A DNA stretch of 64,000 nt from Rhodospirillales bacterium. Its GTDB lineage: Bacteria; Pseudomonadota; Alphaproteobacteria; Rhodospirillales; JASLQF01. The translations under genes were made by a program, and so were the position numbers. The stretch is taken from contig JASLQF010000065.1 in NCBI GenBank assembly GCA_030744625.1, forward strand, positions 62,001 to 126,000, read 5' to 3'. This document shows positions 37,016 through 45,828 of the stretch, one piece after another; the stretch's first letter is position 1, and every line of letters begins with the position of its first letter. Under the pieces are notes generated by a model, which was not told the origin of the DNA, searched no databases, and was given only the letters and a program-made list of their open reading frames with translations.

Positions 37016-39733
37016 TCAGTGGAGCGCGCGCGGCTCGCTGAGCGGCAGATAGACTCTGAACCGCGACCCCTCGCCGGGCGTACTGGCGACCCGGATGGAC
37101 CCGCCGTGCTGGGTGATAATGCCGTAGGCCGAGGAAAGGCCGAGGCCGGATCCCTCGCCGATGTCCTTGGTCGTGAAGAACGGCTCGAAAACGTGTTCCA
37201 GGATTTCGGTGTCCATGCCGCGCCCGTTGTCGGCGACCGAAAGCCTCGCGTAGCGGCCCGCCTTGAGCCGCGACCCGGCCTCGACGTCCGTATCGCCGAC
37301 ATCGACCGCCGAGAGGGAAATCTCGAGCTCGCCGGTCCTTCCCTCCATCGCGTCGACGGCGTTGAGTATCAGGTTCATGACGACAGTCTGGATCTGATCG
37401 GCGTCCCCGAACACCATGCCCGTATCGGGATCGAGGTGGATATGCGGCTTGACCGTCGGCGGCACGATGGTGGGCAGCAGATCGAGGGCGTCGCCGACGG
37501 TCGCGCAGACATTGATGTTTTGCCGCACGAGCCAGTCGCCGCGGCCGAACTGCAATATGCGGCCGACCAGTTCCTTGGCGCTTTTGCTGGAGCGCACGAC
37601 CCTTCTCATGTCTTCGCGCAACGGGCTTGCCTTGGGGAATTCCTCCAGGGCCATCTCGCTCAGGGCCTGGATGGGCAGCAGCAGGTTGTTGAGGTTGTGG
37701 GCGATGCCGCCTGCCATGTTGCCAAGCGCCGTCAGCCTCTGCTCGCGGCGCCGTTCCTCCTCGGTCCGCTTGCGTTCGGTGATGTCGATGATGAGGGCAA
37801 AGAATCCGATAACGCTCCCCGAATCGTCGAAGTGAGGAATGTAGGTAGCATCCTGGTAAATGAGGTTCCCCTGCGTGTCCACGACCTCGTTCTCGAAGGT
37901 CACTACCTCTCCCTCGAGGACGGCGGAACGATAAGGAAGGATTTTCTTGTACAATTCCTCGCCGATGACTTCGCTGACGTGCTTGCCGACGATTTCCTCC
38001 GGTTTGGCGCCATGCAGATGCCCATAGTGCTTGTTGACGAACCGGTAGCGATGTGTGGAATCGATGTAGCCGATGAAGGCGGGCACGGAGTCCGTTATGA
38101 CGCGCATCTGTTCCTCGCTGTCGCGCAGCGCTTCCTCGATTCGCTTGCGGTCGGTGACGTCCTGAATCTGGCCGAAGGCGTAGAGGGGCTGGTCGTCGGC
38201 GTCGCGCACCATCGATATGCTCATCTCGCCCCATAGCGTCTCGCCATCCTTGCGGCGAAAGCGGCGCACGGTCCGCACGCTTTCCACCTCGCCCTCCCAA
38301 AGCCGGCGGAAATCGCGCGCCGCAACTTTCTTGTCCTCGGGATGAATAATGTCGATGCGGTCGACGCGTAGGAGTTCGTCTTCCGTATAGCCCAGCATTC
38401 CGCAGAGCGTGGGGTTGACCGAGATGTAGCATCCTTTCCGGTCGATCATGGCCATTCCGGCGGAGGCGTACTGGAAACCGCTTCTGAAGCGCTCCTCACT
38501 CTCGCGAAGCGCCTTCTCGGCGCGCTTGCGCTCGGTGATGTCGTGAACCAGGGCAAAGTACCCGGTGACCTCGCCCGACTGCCCGTGTTCAGGAATATAG
38601 GTGGCATCCCAATGCCGGAGGCGCCCGCTCGCGTCCGGACGACTGCCATCGAAACGAACAGTTTCTCCCCCCAGAACCACGTCTCTCGCCGCACGGGTTT
38701 GGTCGTGCACATGCTTGCCGAGAACCTCTCGGGCGTGCAGGCCGATAATCTTTTCGGGGTCTTTTCCGAACCAATCCCTGTACGCGCGATTGGCGAAGCG
38801 GTAGCGATGATCTTTGTCTAACGACACGACGAGCGCTGGCAGATTGTCGGCCATGAGACGCATGCGCTCCTCGCTTTCGCGCAGCGCCGATTCGGTCTGG
38901 CGCAGCTCGGAGAGCGTCCCCGTCAGCTCCCGGGTGCGCTCGAAGACGCGCAGCTCGAGGTCGTCATGGGCCTTGCGCAATGCCTCCTCGGCGCGCTTGC
39001 GCTCGGTGACGTCGGTGACGACGGAGAGGGAGCGGAACGGCTTTCCCGCTTCGTCCATCTCCATGGCCGCGGAGAGCAGGACATCGATGACCTCGCCGTT
39101 CTTCTTAACGAACTGGTAGGGAACGTCGGCGATGCGGCCCGTCTCCATCAGCGCCGGCAACACCGTCTCCAGGGCTCGGCGGCGGGACTCCTCGGACAAG
39201 AACTCCACGATCTTGCGCCCGATCACCTCGCCCCGTTCGTAGCCCATTACGCCGAGCCAATAGTCGCTGACGCCGACCAGCCGGCCCTCGGCGTCAAGGG
39301 AGTGCAGCATGGTCGGGGTGTCATGGTAGAGTTTGCGGTAGCGCTCTCCGCTCTCCTGCATGGACTCCTGTGTCTTCTTCGCCAGGGCGAGGGGGATGGC
39401 CGTCCCCCAGATGGCCAGCAACGCCAGCCCGCGGTTGGCCATTACCATCCACGGGATCCCGCCTTGCGGGGAATACAGGTAGCCGACGGCGGTGAGAACG
39501 GTGGCGGTTCCGGCCAGGACGAAAATGGCGCCGCGTTTCGGGAAGCTCCACCCAAGGAACACCAGGAGCACGTAAGGAACGCCGCCGGCCACGCCGAGGG
39601 GCAGCCACAGGTCGGCGAAAAAGACCGCTACCGCCAGAACCGCCGCGAGGGGAACCAACCACGGCTTGAGATGTCGCGCCACGTTCACCGCATGTCCTTT
39701 CCTGCCCTTGCATGTCCCAGTCGGTGGCCGCAT
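37016..39733 (-). CDS. Membrane-anchored multi-PAS sensor histidine kinase
   Basis: N-terminal hydrophobic helices; several PAS/PAC repeats; [18 protein letters not shown]-box, [16 protein letters not shown] ATPase; start may be downstream ([13 protein letters not shown]). Confidence 0.92.
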   Translation of the reverse strand: MRPPTGTCKGRKGHAVNVARHLKPWLVPLAAVLAVAVFFADLWLPLGVAGGVPYVLLVFLGWSFPKRGAIFVLAGTATVLTAVGYLYSPQGGIPWMVMANRGLALLAIWGTAIPLALAKKTQESMQESGERYRKLYHDTPTMLHSLDAEGRLVGVSDYWLGVMGYERGEVIGRKIVEFLSEESRRRALETVLPALMETGRIADVPYQFVKKNGEVIDVLLSAAMEMDEAGKPFRSLSVVTDVTERKRAEEALRKAHDDLELRVFERTRELTGTLSELRQTESALRESEERMRLMADNLPALVVSLDKDHRYRFANRAYRDWFGKDPEKIIGLHAREVLGKHVHDQTRAARDVVLGGETVRFDGSRPDASGRLRHWDATYIPEHGQSGEVTGYFALVHDITERKRAEKALRESEERFRSGFQYASAGMAMIDRKGCYISVNPTLCGMLGYTEDELLRVDRIDIIHPEDKKVAARDFRRLWEGEVESVRTVRRFRRKDGETLWGEMSISMVRDADDQPLYAFGQIQDVTDRKRIEEALRDSEEQMRVITDSVPAFIGYIDSTHRYRFVNKHYGHLHGAKPEEIVGKHVSEVIGEELYKKILPYRSAVLEGEVVTFENEVVDTQGNLIYQDATYIPHFDDSGSVIGFFALIIDITERKRTEEERRREQRLTALGNMAGGIAHNLNNLLLPIQALSEMALEEFPKASPLREDMRRVVRSSKSAKELVGRILQFGRGDWLVRQNINVCATVGDALDLLPTIVPPTVKPHIHLDPDTGMVFGDADQIQTVVMNLILNAVDAMEGRTGELEISLSAVDVGDTDVEAGSRLKAGRYARLSVADNGRGMDTEILEHVFEPFFTTKDIGEGSGLGLSSAYGIITQHGGSIRVASTPGEGSRFRVYLPLSEPRALH

Positions 39734-39947
39734 GGGCTGGGATTCATATGAGGATTGGGGTGCCGAATTTAAACGTCTTTGGCGGTTTCCACCATCGTGG
39801 CCGCGGCGCGTCTATTCATGGCCGTGGCAAGAGGGTACAATCGGTGGCGTCCCCCATACCGCCCCGGAAAATTTTGGCCCACGACATGCCGGCTCAAAGA
39901 TAAACCCGGCCGCGAACTCCTCCGTGCCGGACGTCAATTCATCATCG

Positions 39948-40829
39948 ATGCGAGCCAGCGACGCCATGTCGCGTGGCGCGGCGCTGATTTGCCTGGCGGT
40001 AATCGCCTTCGTCATCATGAAGGGCTCGGTCCGCTATCTGGGCCGCGCCGGGTATCCGGTGCCCGAGATCGTCTGGGCGCGCTATACCTTCCACCTGGTC
40101 TTCATCATGGCGTTCTTCCCGCGGCGCGTCCCCACCCTCCTCGTCAGCACGCGCATGGGCATGCAGGTATTGCGCTCGGTGCTGATGCTGGGGGCCACGG
40201 TGTGCATGTTCTTCGCGCTCAGGGCGATGCCTCTGGCCGACGCCGCCGCCATTGGCTTCATCACCCCCCTCTTGGTGGTCGGGCTATCGGTGGCCATCCT
40301 CAAGGAAAGGGTCGGCGTCCGCCGGTGGTCGGCGGTGACCGCCGGTTTCGTGGGCATGTTGATCATTATCCGGCCGGGGGCGGGAGCCATGCAGTGGGCG
40401 GCCCTGCTGCCGGTCGCCATGGCCGTTTTCTATGCCTTCTACCTGATCGTCACGCGCCTGATCCGCGATTCCGCGGACCCGTTGAACGCGCTTTTCTATA
40501 CGGCGCTGGTGGGCGCGCTGGCGGCGTCGCTGGTGTTGCCGTTCCATTGGCGGACTCCGACGCCCGTCGACGGCCTGTTGATGGCCGGCACCGGCCTCTT
40601 CGGCGCCATCGGCCACTACGCGGTGATCAAGGCCTACGAAATCGTCGAGGTTTCGGCGGTCGCCCCCTTCTCCTACACGGAACTGATCTGGGCGACGCTG
40701 GTGGGCTATCTGGGATTCGGCGATTTCCCGGATGCCTGGACGTTCGTCGGTGCCGCAATCATCATCGGCGCCGGCCTCTACGTCATCCGTCGCGAGCGGC
40801 GCCTGGGCGCTGTCGCCGCGCCAAAATAG
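39948..40829 (+). CDS. EamA/DMT-superfamily transporter
   Basis: Ten-helix pattern, duplicated DMT motif (LKERVGVRRWSAVTAGFVGMLIIIRPG). Confidence 0.88.
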   Translation: MRASDAMSRGAALICLAVIAFVIMKGSVRYLGRAGYPVPEIVWARYTFHLVFIMAFFPRRVPTLLVSTRMGMQVLRSVLMLGATVCMFFALRAMPLADAAAIGFITPLLVVGLSVAILKERVGVRRWSAVTAGFVGMLIIIRPGAGAMQWAALLPVAMAVFYAFYLIVTRLIRDSADPLNALFYTALVGALAASLVLPFHWRTPTPVDGLLMAGTGLFGAIGHYAVIKAYEIVEVSAVAPFSYTELIWATLVGYLGFGDFPDAWTFVGAAIIIGAGLYVIRRERRLGAVAAPK

Positions 40830-40943
40830 GAGGTGCCGCCGGTTCCCGGTGTCGTTTTGCGTCGCCGCCCATGGCGTCTATAGCGCCCTTGGCGCCCTCG
40901 GTGTCCCTCCTCCTCGGCGCGAGGAGCCGGGAACCGGCGCCAT

Positions 40944-40957
40944 TTGACTTCGGTCAA
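40944..40957. promoter_or_regulatory. Candidate FNR/FixK-type box TTGAC-TTCG-GTCAA
   Basis: Perfect inverted repeat matching TTGAY-N4-RTCAA, 54 bp before the 41012 small ORF. Confidence 0.58.
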
Positions 40958-41011
40958 GGCGCCGCGCCGCGCCATCCCCAAATCTTGGTGCCTTGACGAG
41001 GAGAAAGGCGC

Positions 41012-41110
41012 ATGACGGGAGGAGAAGTGGCGTACCTGACCATGGCCATCACGGCGGCGGTGGTGTTCACCGCGGTCATGGCCTGGGTGTGCGCCAAGAC
41101 GAGCAAGTAG
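41012..41110 (+). CDS. Small single-TM membrane protein (32 aa)
   Basis: MTGGEVAYLTMAITAAVVFTAVMAWVCAKTSK preceded by GAGGAG; below the ORF-track size cutoff. Confidence 0.6.
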   Translation: MTGGEVAYLTMAITAAVVFTAVMAWVCAKTSK

Positions 41111-41135
41111 AGGCACCGCGGGACCTTGGTCGCTC

Positions 41136-41699
41136 TCAGGCGTTGAGGCGGCGCGTCCAAGCGGCGAGGGCGGACAACAGGTCGCCGACGAACCCCCGGG
41201 TCGTCTCGTCGACGAGGCGGCCCTCGGAATCGAACGCCTCGGCGGCGCCCCCAATCATTACCTCGGGCTTGTTGAGGACGTGCATGTTGAGGAACACGCA
41301 CATCTGACGCAGGTGGTATTGGGCACGCGCCGTTCCGATCTTTCCCGGGCTGGCGCCCATGATGGCGGCGGGCTTTCCGTCGAATGGCTGATCGGGCGGC
41401 CGCGAGGCCCAGTCGATGGCGTTCTTGAGGACGCCCGGAATGGAGTAGTTGTATTCCGGCGTGGCGAACAGAAGCGCATCGGCGCCGGCAATCGCGTCGC
41501 GCAATTCCTCGACGCTTGGCGGCAAACCGGTGGCCCGGACATCATCGTTGTAAAGGGGGATGGTGGCGAGGTCGAAGGTCTCGAGGGTCATGCCGTCCGG
41601 CGCCAGCTCTTGTGCGGCGCCGAGCGCCGCCGTGTTGTACGAGGCGACGCGTAGACTGCCCGAAATCCCGAGAACCTTGATTGGGCGCGTATCGTTCAT
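41136..41699 (-). CDS. NADPH-dependent FMN reductase (flavodoxin-like fold)
   Basis: VLGISGSLRVASYNTAAL, PEYNYSIPGVLKNAIDW, IMGASPGKIGTARAQYHLR. Confidence 0.92.
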   Translation of the reverse strand: MNDTRPIKVLGISGSLRVASYNTAALGAAQELAPDGMTLETFDLATIPLYNDDVRATGLPPSVEELRDAIAGADALLFATPEYNYSIPGVLKNAIDWASRPPDQPFDGKPAAIMGASPGKIGTARAQYHLRQMCVFLNMHVLNKPEVMIGGAAEAFDSEGRLVDETTRGFVGDLLSALAAWTRRLNA

Positions 41700-41907
41700 G
41701 AGGTGTCTCCCTTTTCTCCCGTGCGTTTACTGCCGAGCCGGCACCTCGAATAGCGCCTAGCCGGGTGCCCATTCGGCCCCCAGAGACGAGCCGCCCGCGA
41801 AATCACGTTTTGTCGGCGGGCTTGGCCGCTAGTATAAAGAATTAGTATAATGTAACGGAAGCGGGGGCGGGTGTCCCACGCCAGGCGACGGGGACGAGGC
41901 AGGGATC

Positions 41908-42972
41908 ATGTTCTTGAAAAACTATTGGTATGTCGGGGCGTATGGCCACGAGGTGGGGCGGACGCTGCTTGCGCGCACCATAGTGAGTGAAAAGATCGTT
42001 TTCTACCGCACCGAGGACGGCACGCCCGTGGCCATGGAGAACCGCTGCTGTCACCGGCGGGCGCCGCTTTCCCGCGGCCAGCTTGTCGGTGACGACGTGG
42101 AGTGCGGCTACCATGGGCTGACCTTCGACCCGTCCGGCGCGTGCGTGCGCGTGCCGGGACAGAAAAAGATCCCCGAGAGGGCGCGGGTGAGGACCTATCC
42201 CGTGGTCGAGCGCTGGCGGTTCATTTGGATCTGGATGGGGGATCCGGCGCTGGCTGATCCGTCACTGATCCCCGATCATCTTTACCGCTACAACGAGGAC
42301 CCGGATTGGACCGCGGTCACCGGCTATCTCCATCTCAAGGCTCACTATCAGCTGCTCGTAGACAACCTGATGGATCTAAGCCACGAGACCTATCTGCACA
42401 TGAAGACCATCGGTACGGTGCACGTGGCGGAGACGCCGCTCACCAAGGTGGAGCGCGACGACGACGGCGTCACCGTCACGCGCTGGATGCTGGATCGTCC
42501 GCCACCCCCCATCTACGACAAGAGCGGCGGCTTCAGCGAGCGCGGGGAGACCGTCGACCGCTGGCAGATCATCCGCTTCGAGCCTCCGTCGCATTGCTGT
42601 TTGGACGTCGGCGTGGCGACGGCGGGCAGCGGCGCGCCCGAGGGAGACCGCAGCAAGGGCATTTCCATGCGCTCGTTGAATGCGTTGACCCCGGAGACCG
42701 AGGGATCGACCCATTATTTCTGGACGTTTCCCAGAGACTACAAGCTGGACGACGGGGATACCTCGGACCTCCACGCCAAGGGGTTCCACAACACCTTTAT
42801 GGAAGACGTGGTGATGCTCGAGGCCCAGCAGGAAATCATCGAATTGGACCGGGGTACGCCCACCGTCGACATCAACGCCGACGGATCGACGATCCCCGTA
42901 CGCCGCCTGATCCAGAGCCTTCTCGACGCGGAAGGTGCGGCGAAGGACCCATCGCGGGCAGCGGCGGAATAG
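41908..42972 (+). CDS. Rieske non-heme iron oxygenase, VanA-like
   Basis: CCHRRAPLSRGQLVGDDVECGYHGLTFD Rieske motif; NLMDLSHETYLH mononuclear iron site. Confidence 0.9.
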   Translation: MFLKNYWYVGAYGHEVGRTLLARTIVSEKIVFYRTEDGTPVAMENRCCHRRAPLSRGQLVGDDVECGYHGLTFDPSGACVRVPGQKKIPERARVRTYPVVERWRFIWIWMGDPALADPSLIPDHLYRYNEDPDWTAVTGYLHLKAHYQLLVDNLMDLSHETYLHMKTIGTVHVAETPLTKVERDDDGVTVTRWMLDRPPPPIYDKSGGFSERGETVDRWQIIRFEPPSHCCLDVGVATAGSGAPEGDRSKGISMRSLNALTPETEGSTHYFWTFPRDYKLDDGDTSDLHAKGFHNTFMEDVVMLEAQQEIIELDRGTPTVDINADGSTIPVRRLIQSLLDAEGAAKDPSRAAAE

Positions 42973-43107
42973 GGTGTTCGGTGGGGATCCGCCAAAGAAT
43001 TGCCACGTTTCGCCGCTAAACGAATTGTGAAGGGCGAGGTCGGAAATATGGGCTAGAATCCCGCCCGAGCGAACGAAACGCTCCCCGAGGAAGGGCCTTG
43101 ATACGCC

Positions 43108-43650
43108 ATGACCTTGATTCAAACCCTGCTCAAGCCTGATCGCGAAGAGCTCGAGATGAAGGAGCGGCTGGTCGTCATTTCCGCGGCCAACACGCTGCAG
43201 GTTGGCGAGTTCCAGCTTTTGCAGCTGGCCTACCGGGAGTGGTTCAACGAGGATCTGCCCGAGGCCCTCGTCGCCCGGCTGTTTACCGCCTACATGCTGA
43301 GGAACGAGGTGCCGCACTGGGCGCGCCATTACGCGCGGCGAATCGTCGAACTGGACGGGCTCGGCAAGCTCGACGAGCAGGAGCCCTCGTACCACCGCTA
43401 CGACGTGGATTATCGGACGTATGCGCCAAAGGGGCTGCAGCGGTTCTGCGTCGCGGTGGCCATGGTGATCCTGACCATCGGTGGCAGTATCCTGGTCGCC
43501 AACAAACTGGTTGGTTCATCGGCGTCGGTCTTGCCGCCCTACTTCGACGAAAGGGAACTGAAAGCGCCGACGGCCAACTTGATATGGGGGCGCGCCGACA
43601 GCCTCCCACGACCCGGCGCCGCCGATATCGAAGAGAACGGAATGGACTAG
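43108..43650 (+). CDS. Hypothetical protein with one predicted TM helix
   Basis: 180-aa ORF with good start context; FCVAVAMVILTIGGSILVANKL. Confidence 0.65.
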   Translation: MTLIQTLLKPDREELEMKERLVVISAANTLQVGEFQLLQLAYREWFNEDLPEALVARLFTAYMLRNEVPHWARHYARRIVELDGLGKLDEQEPSYHRYDVDYRTYAPKGLQRFCVAVAMVILTIGGSILVANKLVGSSASVLPPYFDERELKAPTANLIWGRADSLPRPGAADIEENGMD

Positions 43651-43719
43651 CGGGCCGCGCACCGGGTATGAATTGCGTCACTGACCGTTCACCCGTCCGC
43701 CAAAGGCCGATGTCACGCC

Positions 43720-43920
43720 ATGTTTGAGTTCGCCGGGGAGCTCGAGCCCCTTGTCAATCTGGTCTTCCTGGTCGTGACCTTTCTGGTGGCGTGGCACGGC
43801 ATCAGCTTCCGCGACGACGAAGGCAAGACCGATTTCGTGCGACTGCTGTTCGGCTGCATCGCCGCGATGTTCTTCTTTATGGTGCTGTTCCAGGACGTGC
43901 TCGGACTCGTCCAGTTCTAG
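43720..43920 (+). CDS. Small hypothetical membrane protein (66 aa)
   Basis: Two hydrophobic helices (LVNLVFLVVTFLVAW; LLFGCIAAMFFFMVLF). Confidence 0.65.
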   Translation: MFEFAGELEPLVNLVFLVVTFLVAWHGISFRDDEGKTDFVRLLFGCIAAMFFFMVLFQDVLGLVQF

Positions 43921-43976
43921 GGACGCCGAACGACGGCGCGGCGGTCATTCGATGGCGCCGCGATCACCTCTTGCAT

Positions 43977-44519
43977 TCACCTCTTGCATTCTCCGGCGGA
44001 ACCGCCCTTGCAGACGGTCTTGCCGTCGGTCCAGGTGGCCCCGGAAAACATCGTCTCGTCGAGCCTCGCGCCCTTCAGGTTGGCGCCGGTGAGGTCCGCG
44101 TTTTCGAGGTTGGCATTTTTCAGATTGGCACCACTCAGATCGGCATTCTTCAGGATCGCGTACTGCATTTTCGCCTTCGAAAGCTTGGCTCTTTTCAGGT
44201 TGGCGCCCGTCAGGTCGGTGTATTGCAGATCCGCTTCGTAGAGATTCGCTTTTTCGAGGTTGACCCCCTTCAGCGAGGAATGGTGGAGAACGATGGTCTC
44301 GAGAGTACCACCCTTGAGATTTGCACCGTCCAAGCCTTTTGACTTGCACCATTTGACCCGACGTTCCTTCTTCGGGTCGTCGCATATTCTTTTGAATTCA
44401 CATTTTGCCCAAACCACGTAGGCCCCCGGCGGGTCGTAACACTCCGCCGCTGCCGGCGCCGATACCATAGTCCCCATCGCCACCAATGCCACGAGGATCG
44501 GATAGATACGTTTTTCCAT
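43977..44519 (-). CDS. Pentapeptide-repeat protein, probably exported
   Basis: Signal-like N-terminus (ILVALVAMGTMVSAPAAA); tandem A(N/D)LxG repeats (LTGANLKRAKLSKAKMQYAILKNADLSGANLKNANLENADLTGANLKGARL). Confidence 0.9.
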   Translation of the reverse strand: MEKRIYPILVALVAMGTMVSAPAAAECYDPPGAYVVWAKCEFKRICDDPKKERRVKWCKSKGLDGANLKGGTLETIVLHHSSLKGVNLEKANLYEADLQYTDLTGANLKRAKLSKAKMQYAILKNADLSGANLKNANLENADLTGANLKGARLDETMFSGATWTDGKTVCKGGSAGECKR

Positions 44520-44608
44520 TACCTTACCACCGCGTTATCGATGTGCCGATATGCCGCGTGCCAGGTTCTATCCGCACCAAACCGGAAGCACGGCAGACTT
44601 CGCGATCG

Positions 44609-44743
44609 TCAGCCCATCATTTGCGTCAGGAAGAAACCTCCGCCCAGAAGGACAAGAATAATTCCAACGATTATAACCAACGCTACCATCTGCTGTTTGC
44701 CGGACGGGCCGGACGGTTGTTCTTCCCCCATAAAACTCTCCAT
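44609..44743 (-). CDS. Small single-TM membrane protein (44 aa)
   Basis: MESFMGEEQPSGPSGKQQMVALVIIVGIILVLLGGGFFLTQMMG; below ORF-track cutoff. Confidence 0.5.
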   Translation of the reverse strand: MESFMGEEQPSGPSGKQQMVALVIIVGIILVLLGGGFFLTQMMG

Positions 44744-44850
44744 CTTTCATTGTCAACTTCTGTCAAACAGGGACGTTCCATTCGCCCTCAACCCGTTTGA
44801 CACGCCGGATAATGACATCTTGTGAGTTTTTTGCCAACATTACTGTGCCG

Positions 44851-45477
44851 CTAGAACGGTTTGTACATCCGGTGCTCGGCATCCTTTTCCGGGACGCGCA
44901 TGAGGCGTTGGTCCTCGGGCAGGGCGAGCTGCTTTTGCAGGTAGATGGCACGGTCGCGGACCAGCGCCGGGCGCGGTGTCCCGTAGATGACCTTTTCGAG
45001 GAGATTCGGTCCCTCGAGGGCCTCTTCGTCGATCTTCAAGGCCTCGATGTAATCGGCGAGCGCCTTCTCGTAGCGGCCCGTGCGATCGTAGAGTATGCCG
45101 CGGTTGGTGTGGGCGGCGGCGAGCACGGCGAAACCGGTGCCGTCGTCGGTTTCCAGAGTCTTTTCGAGGAAATCGATCAGATAGGTGAATTCGGCCTCGG
45201 CCTCGGCGTGGCGCTCTGTCTGCAGATACACCAGCGCCCGCCCCATGAGCGCCCCGCGGTGATCGGGCGACGCCTCGAGGGCCGCCGTAAAACGCTCGAG
45301 GGCTTTTTCGTAGACGCCGTCGCCGAGCAGGATGTCCCCCTCGCGCACCTCGAAATCGCCGGGTGGGGCGCTGCCGTAATTCCTGACCACCGCCCAGAAC
45401 GAGAACATGACGAAGGTGGCGACGGTCATCAGGATGATGAACCGGCGCACGACCCGCTGTTTGGTCGGCCCTTTCAT
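44851..45477 (-). CDS. TPR-repeat membrane-anchored protein
   Basis: N-terminal TM (RFIILMTVATFVMFSFWAVV); TPR-like helices (YEKALERFTAALEASPDHRGALMGRALVYLQTERHAEAEAEF). Confidence 0.8.
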   Translation of the reverse strand: MKGPTKQRVVRRFIILMTVATFVMFSFWAVVRNYGSAPPGDFEVREGDILLGDGVYEKALERFTAALEASPDHRGALMGRALVYLQTERHAEAEAEFTYLIDFLEKTLETDDGTGFAVLAAAHTNRGILYDRTGRYEKALADYIEALKIDEEALEGPNLLEKVIYGTPRPALVRDRAIYLQKQLALPEDQRLMRVPEKDAEHRMYKPF

Positions 45478-45719
45478 CGAGGGTCCGCGAACAGGATGGC
45501 CACGTAGGTCGTCGCGAAGACCAGGCACAGTAGTGCCGACGTGGCTACGGACCGGCGCTTCAGGGAAAAGCGGGTTTCTTCATCGGCCTCCTTGCCGGTG
45601 CGGCGCTCGTGGCGGCGCACGGACAAGACCCAGATGAGCTGGCGCACGGGGAAGAACAGCATGATCCCGAGAACCACGGTCCACAGCCACCGGTATTCGG
45701 ACGTAAATAGCGTTTCCAT
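45474..45719 (-). CDS. Small hypothetical membrane protein
   Basis: 81 aa; 4-bp overlap with TPR gene; two hydrophobic stretches. Confidence 0.72.
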   Translation of the reverse strand: METLFTSEYRWLWTVVLGIMLFFPVRQLIWVLSVRRHERRTGKEADEETRFSLKRRSVATSALLCLVFATTYVAILFADPR

Positions 45720-45771
45720 GGGATATGCCGGTCACATCGGGTCGTTGGCGCGTGAGATCGAGATATTACTA

Positions 45772-45804
45772 AAAATAGGGGGGAAGGGCGACGCCCTTCC
45801 CCCC
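45772..45804 (-). terminator. Rho-independent terminator of the SSS transporter gene
   Basis: GGGGGGAAGGGCG/CGCCCTTCCCCCC stem; minus-strand 3' flank TATTTTTAGT. Confidence 0.75.
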
Positions 45805-45828
45805 CCGAAAGGTGGGTATGGTGTTCGG

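Noticed and set aside
43984-44241. Repetitive tract suggesting a tandem repeat or CRISPR-like array
   Set aside because: The periodicity is the 15-nt coding repeat of the pentapeptide-repeat protein, not an independent array.
45778-45804. G6/C6 hairpin as a possible regulatory RNA
   Set aside because: Position just past the SSS stop and the minus-strand U-rich tail fit an ordinary intrinsic terminator.
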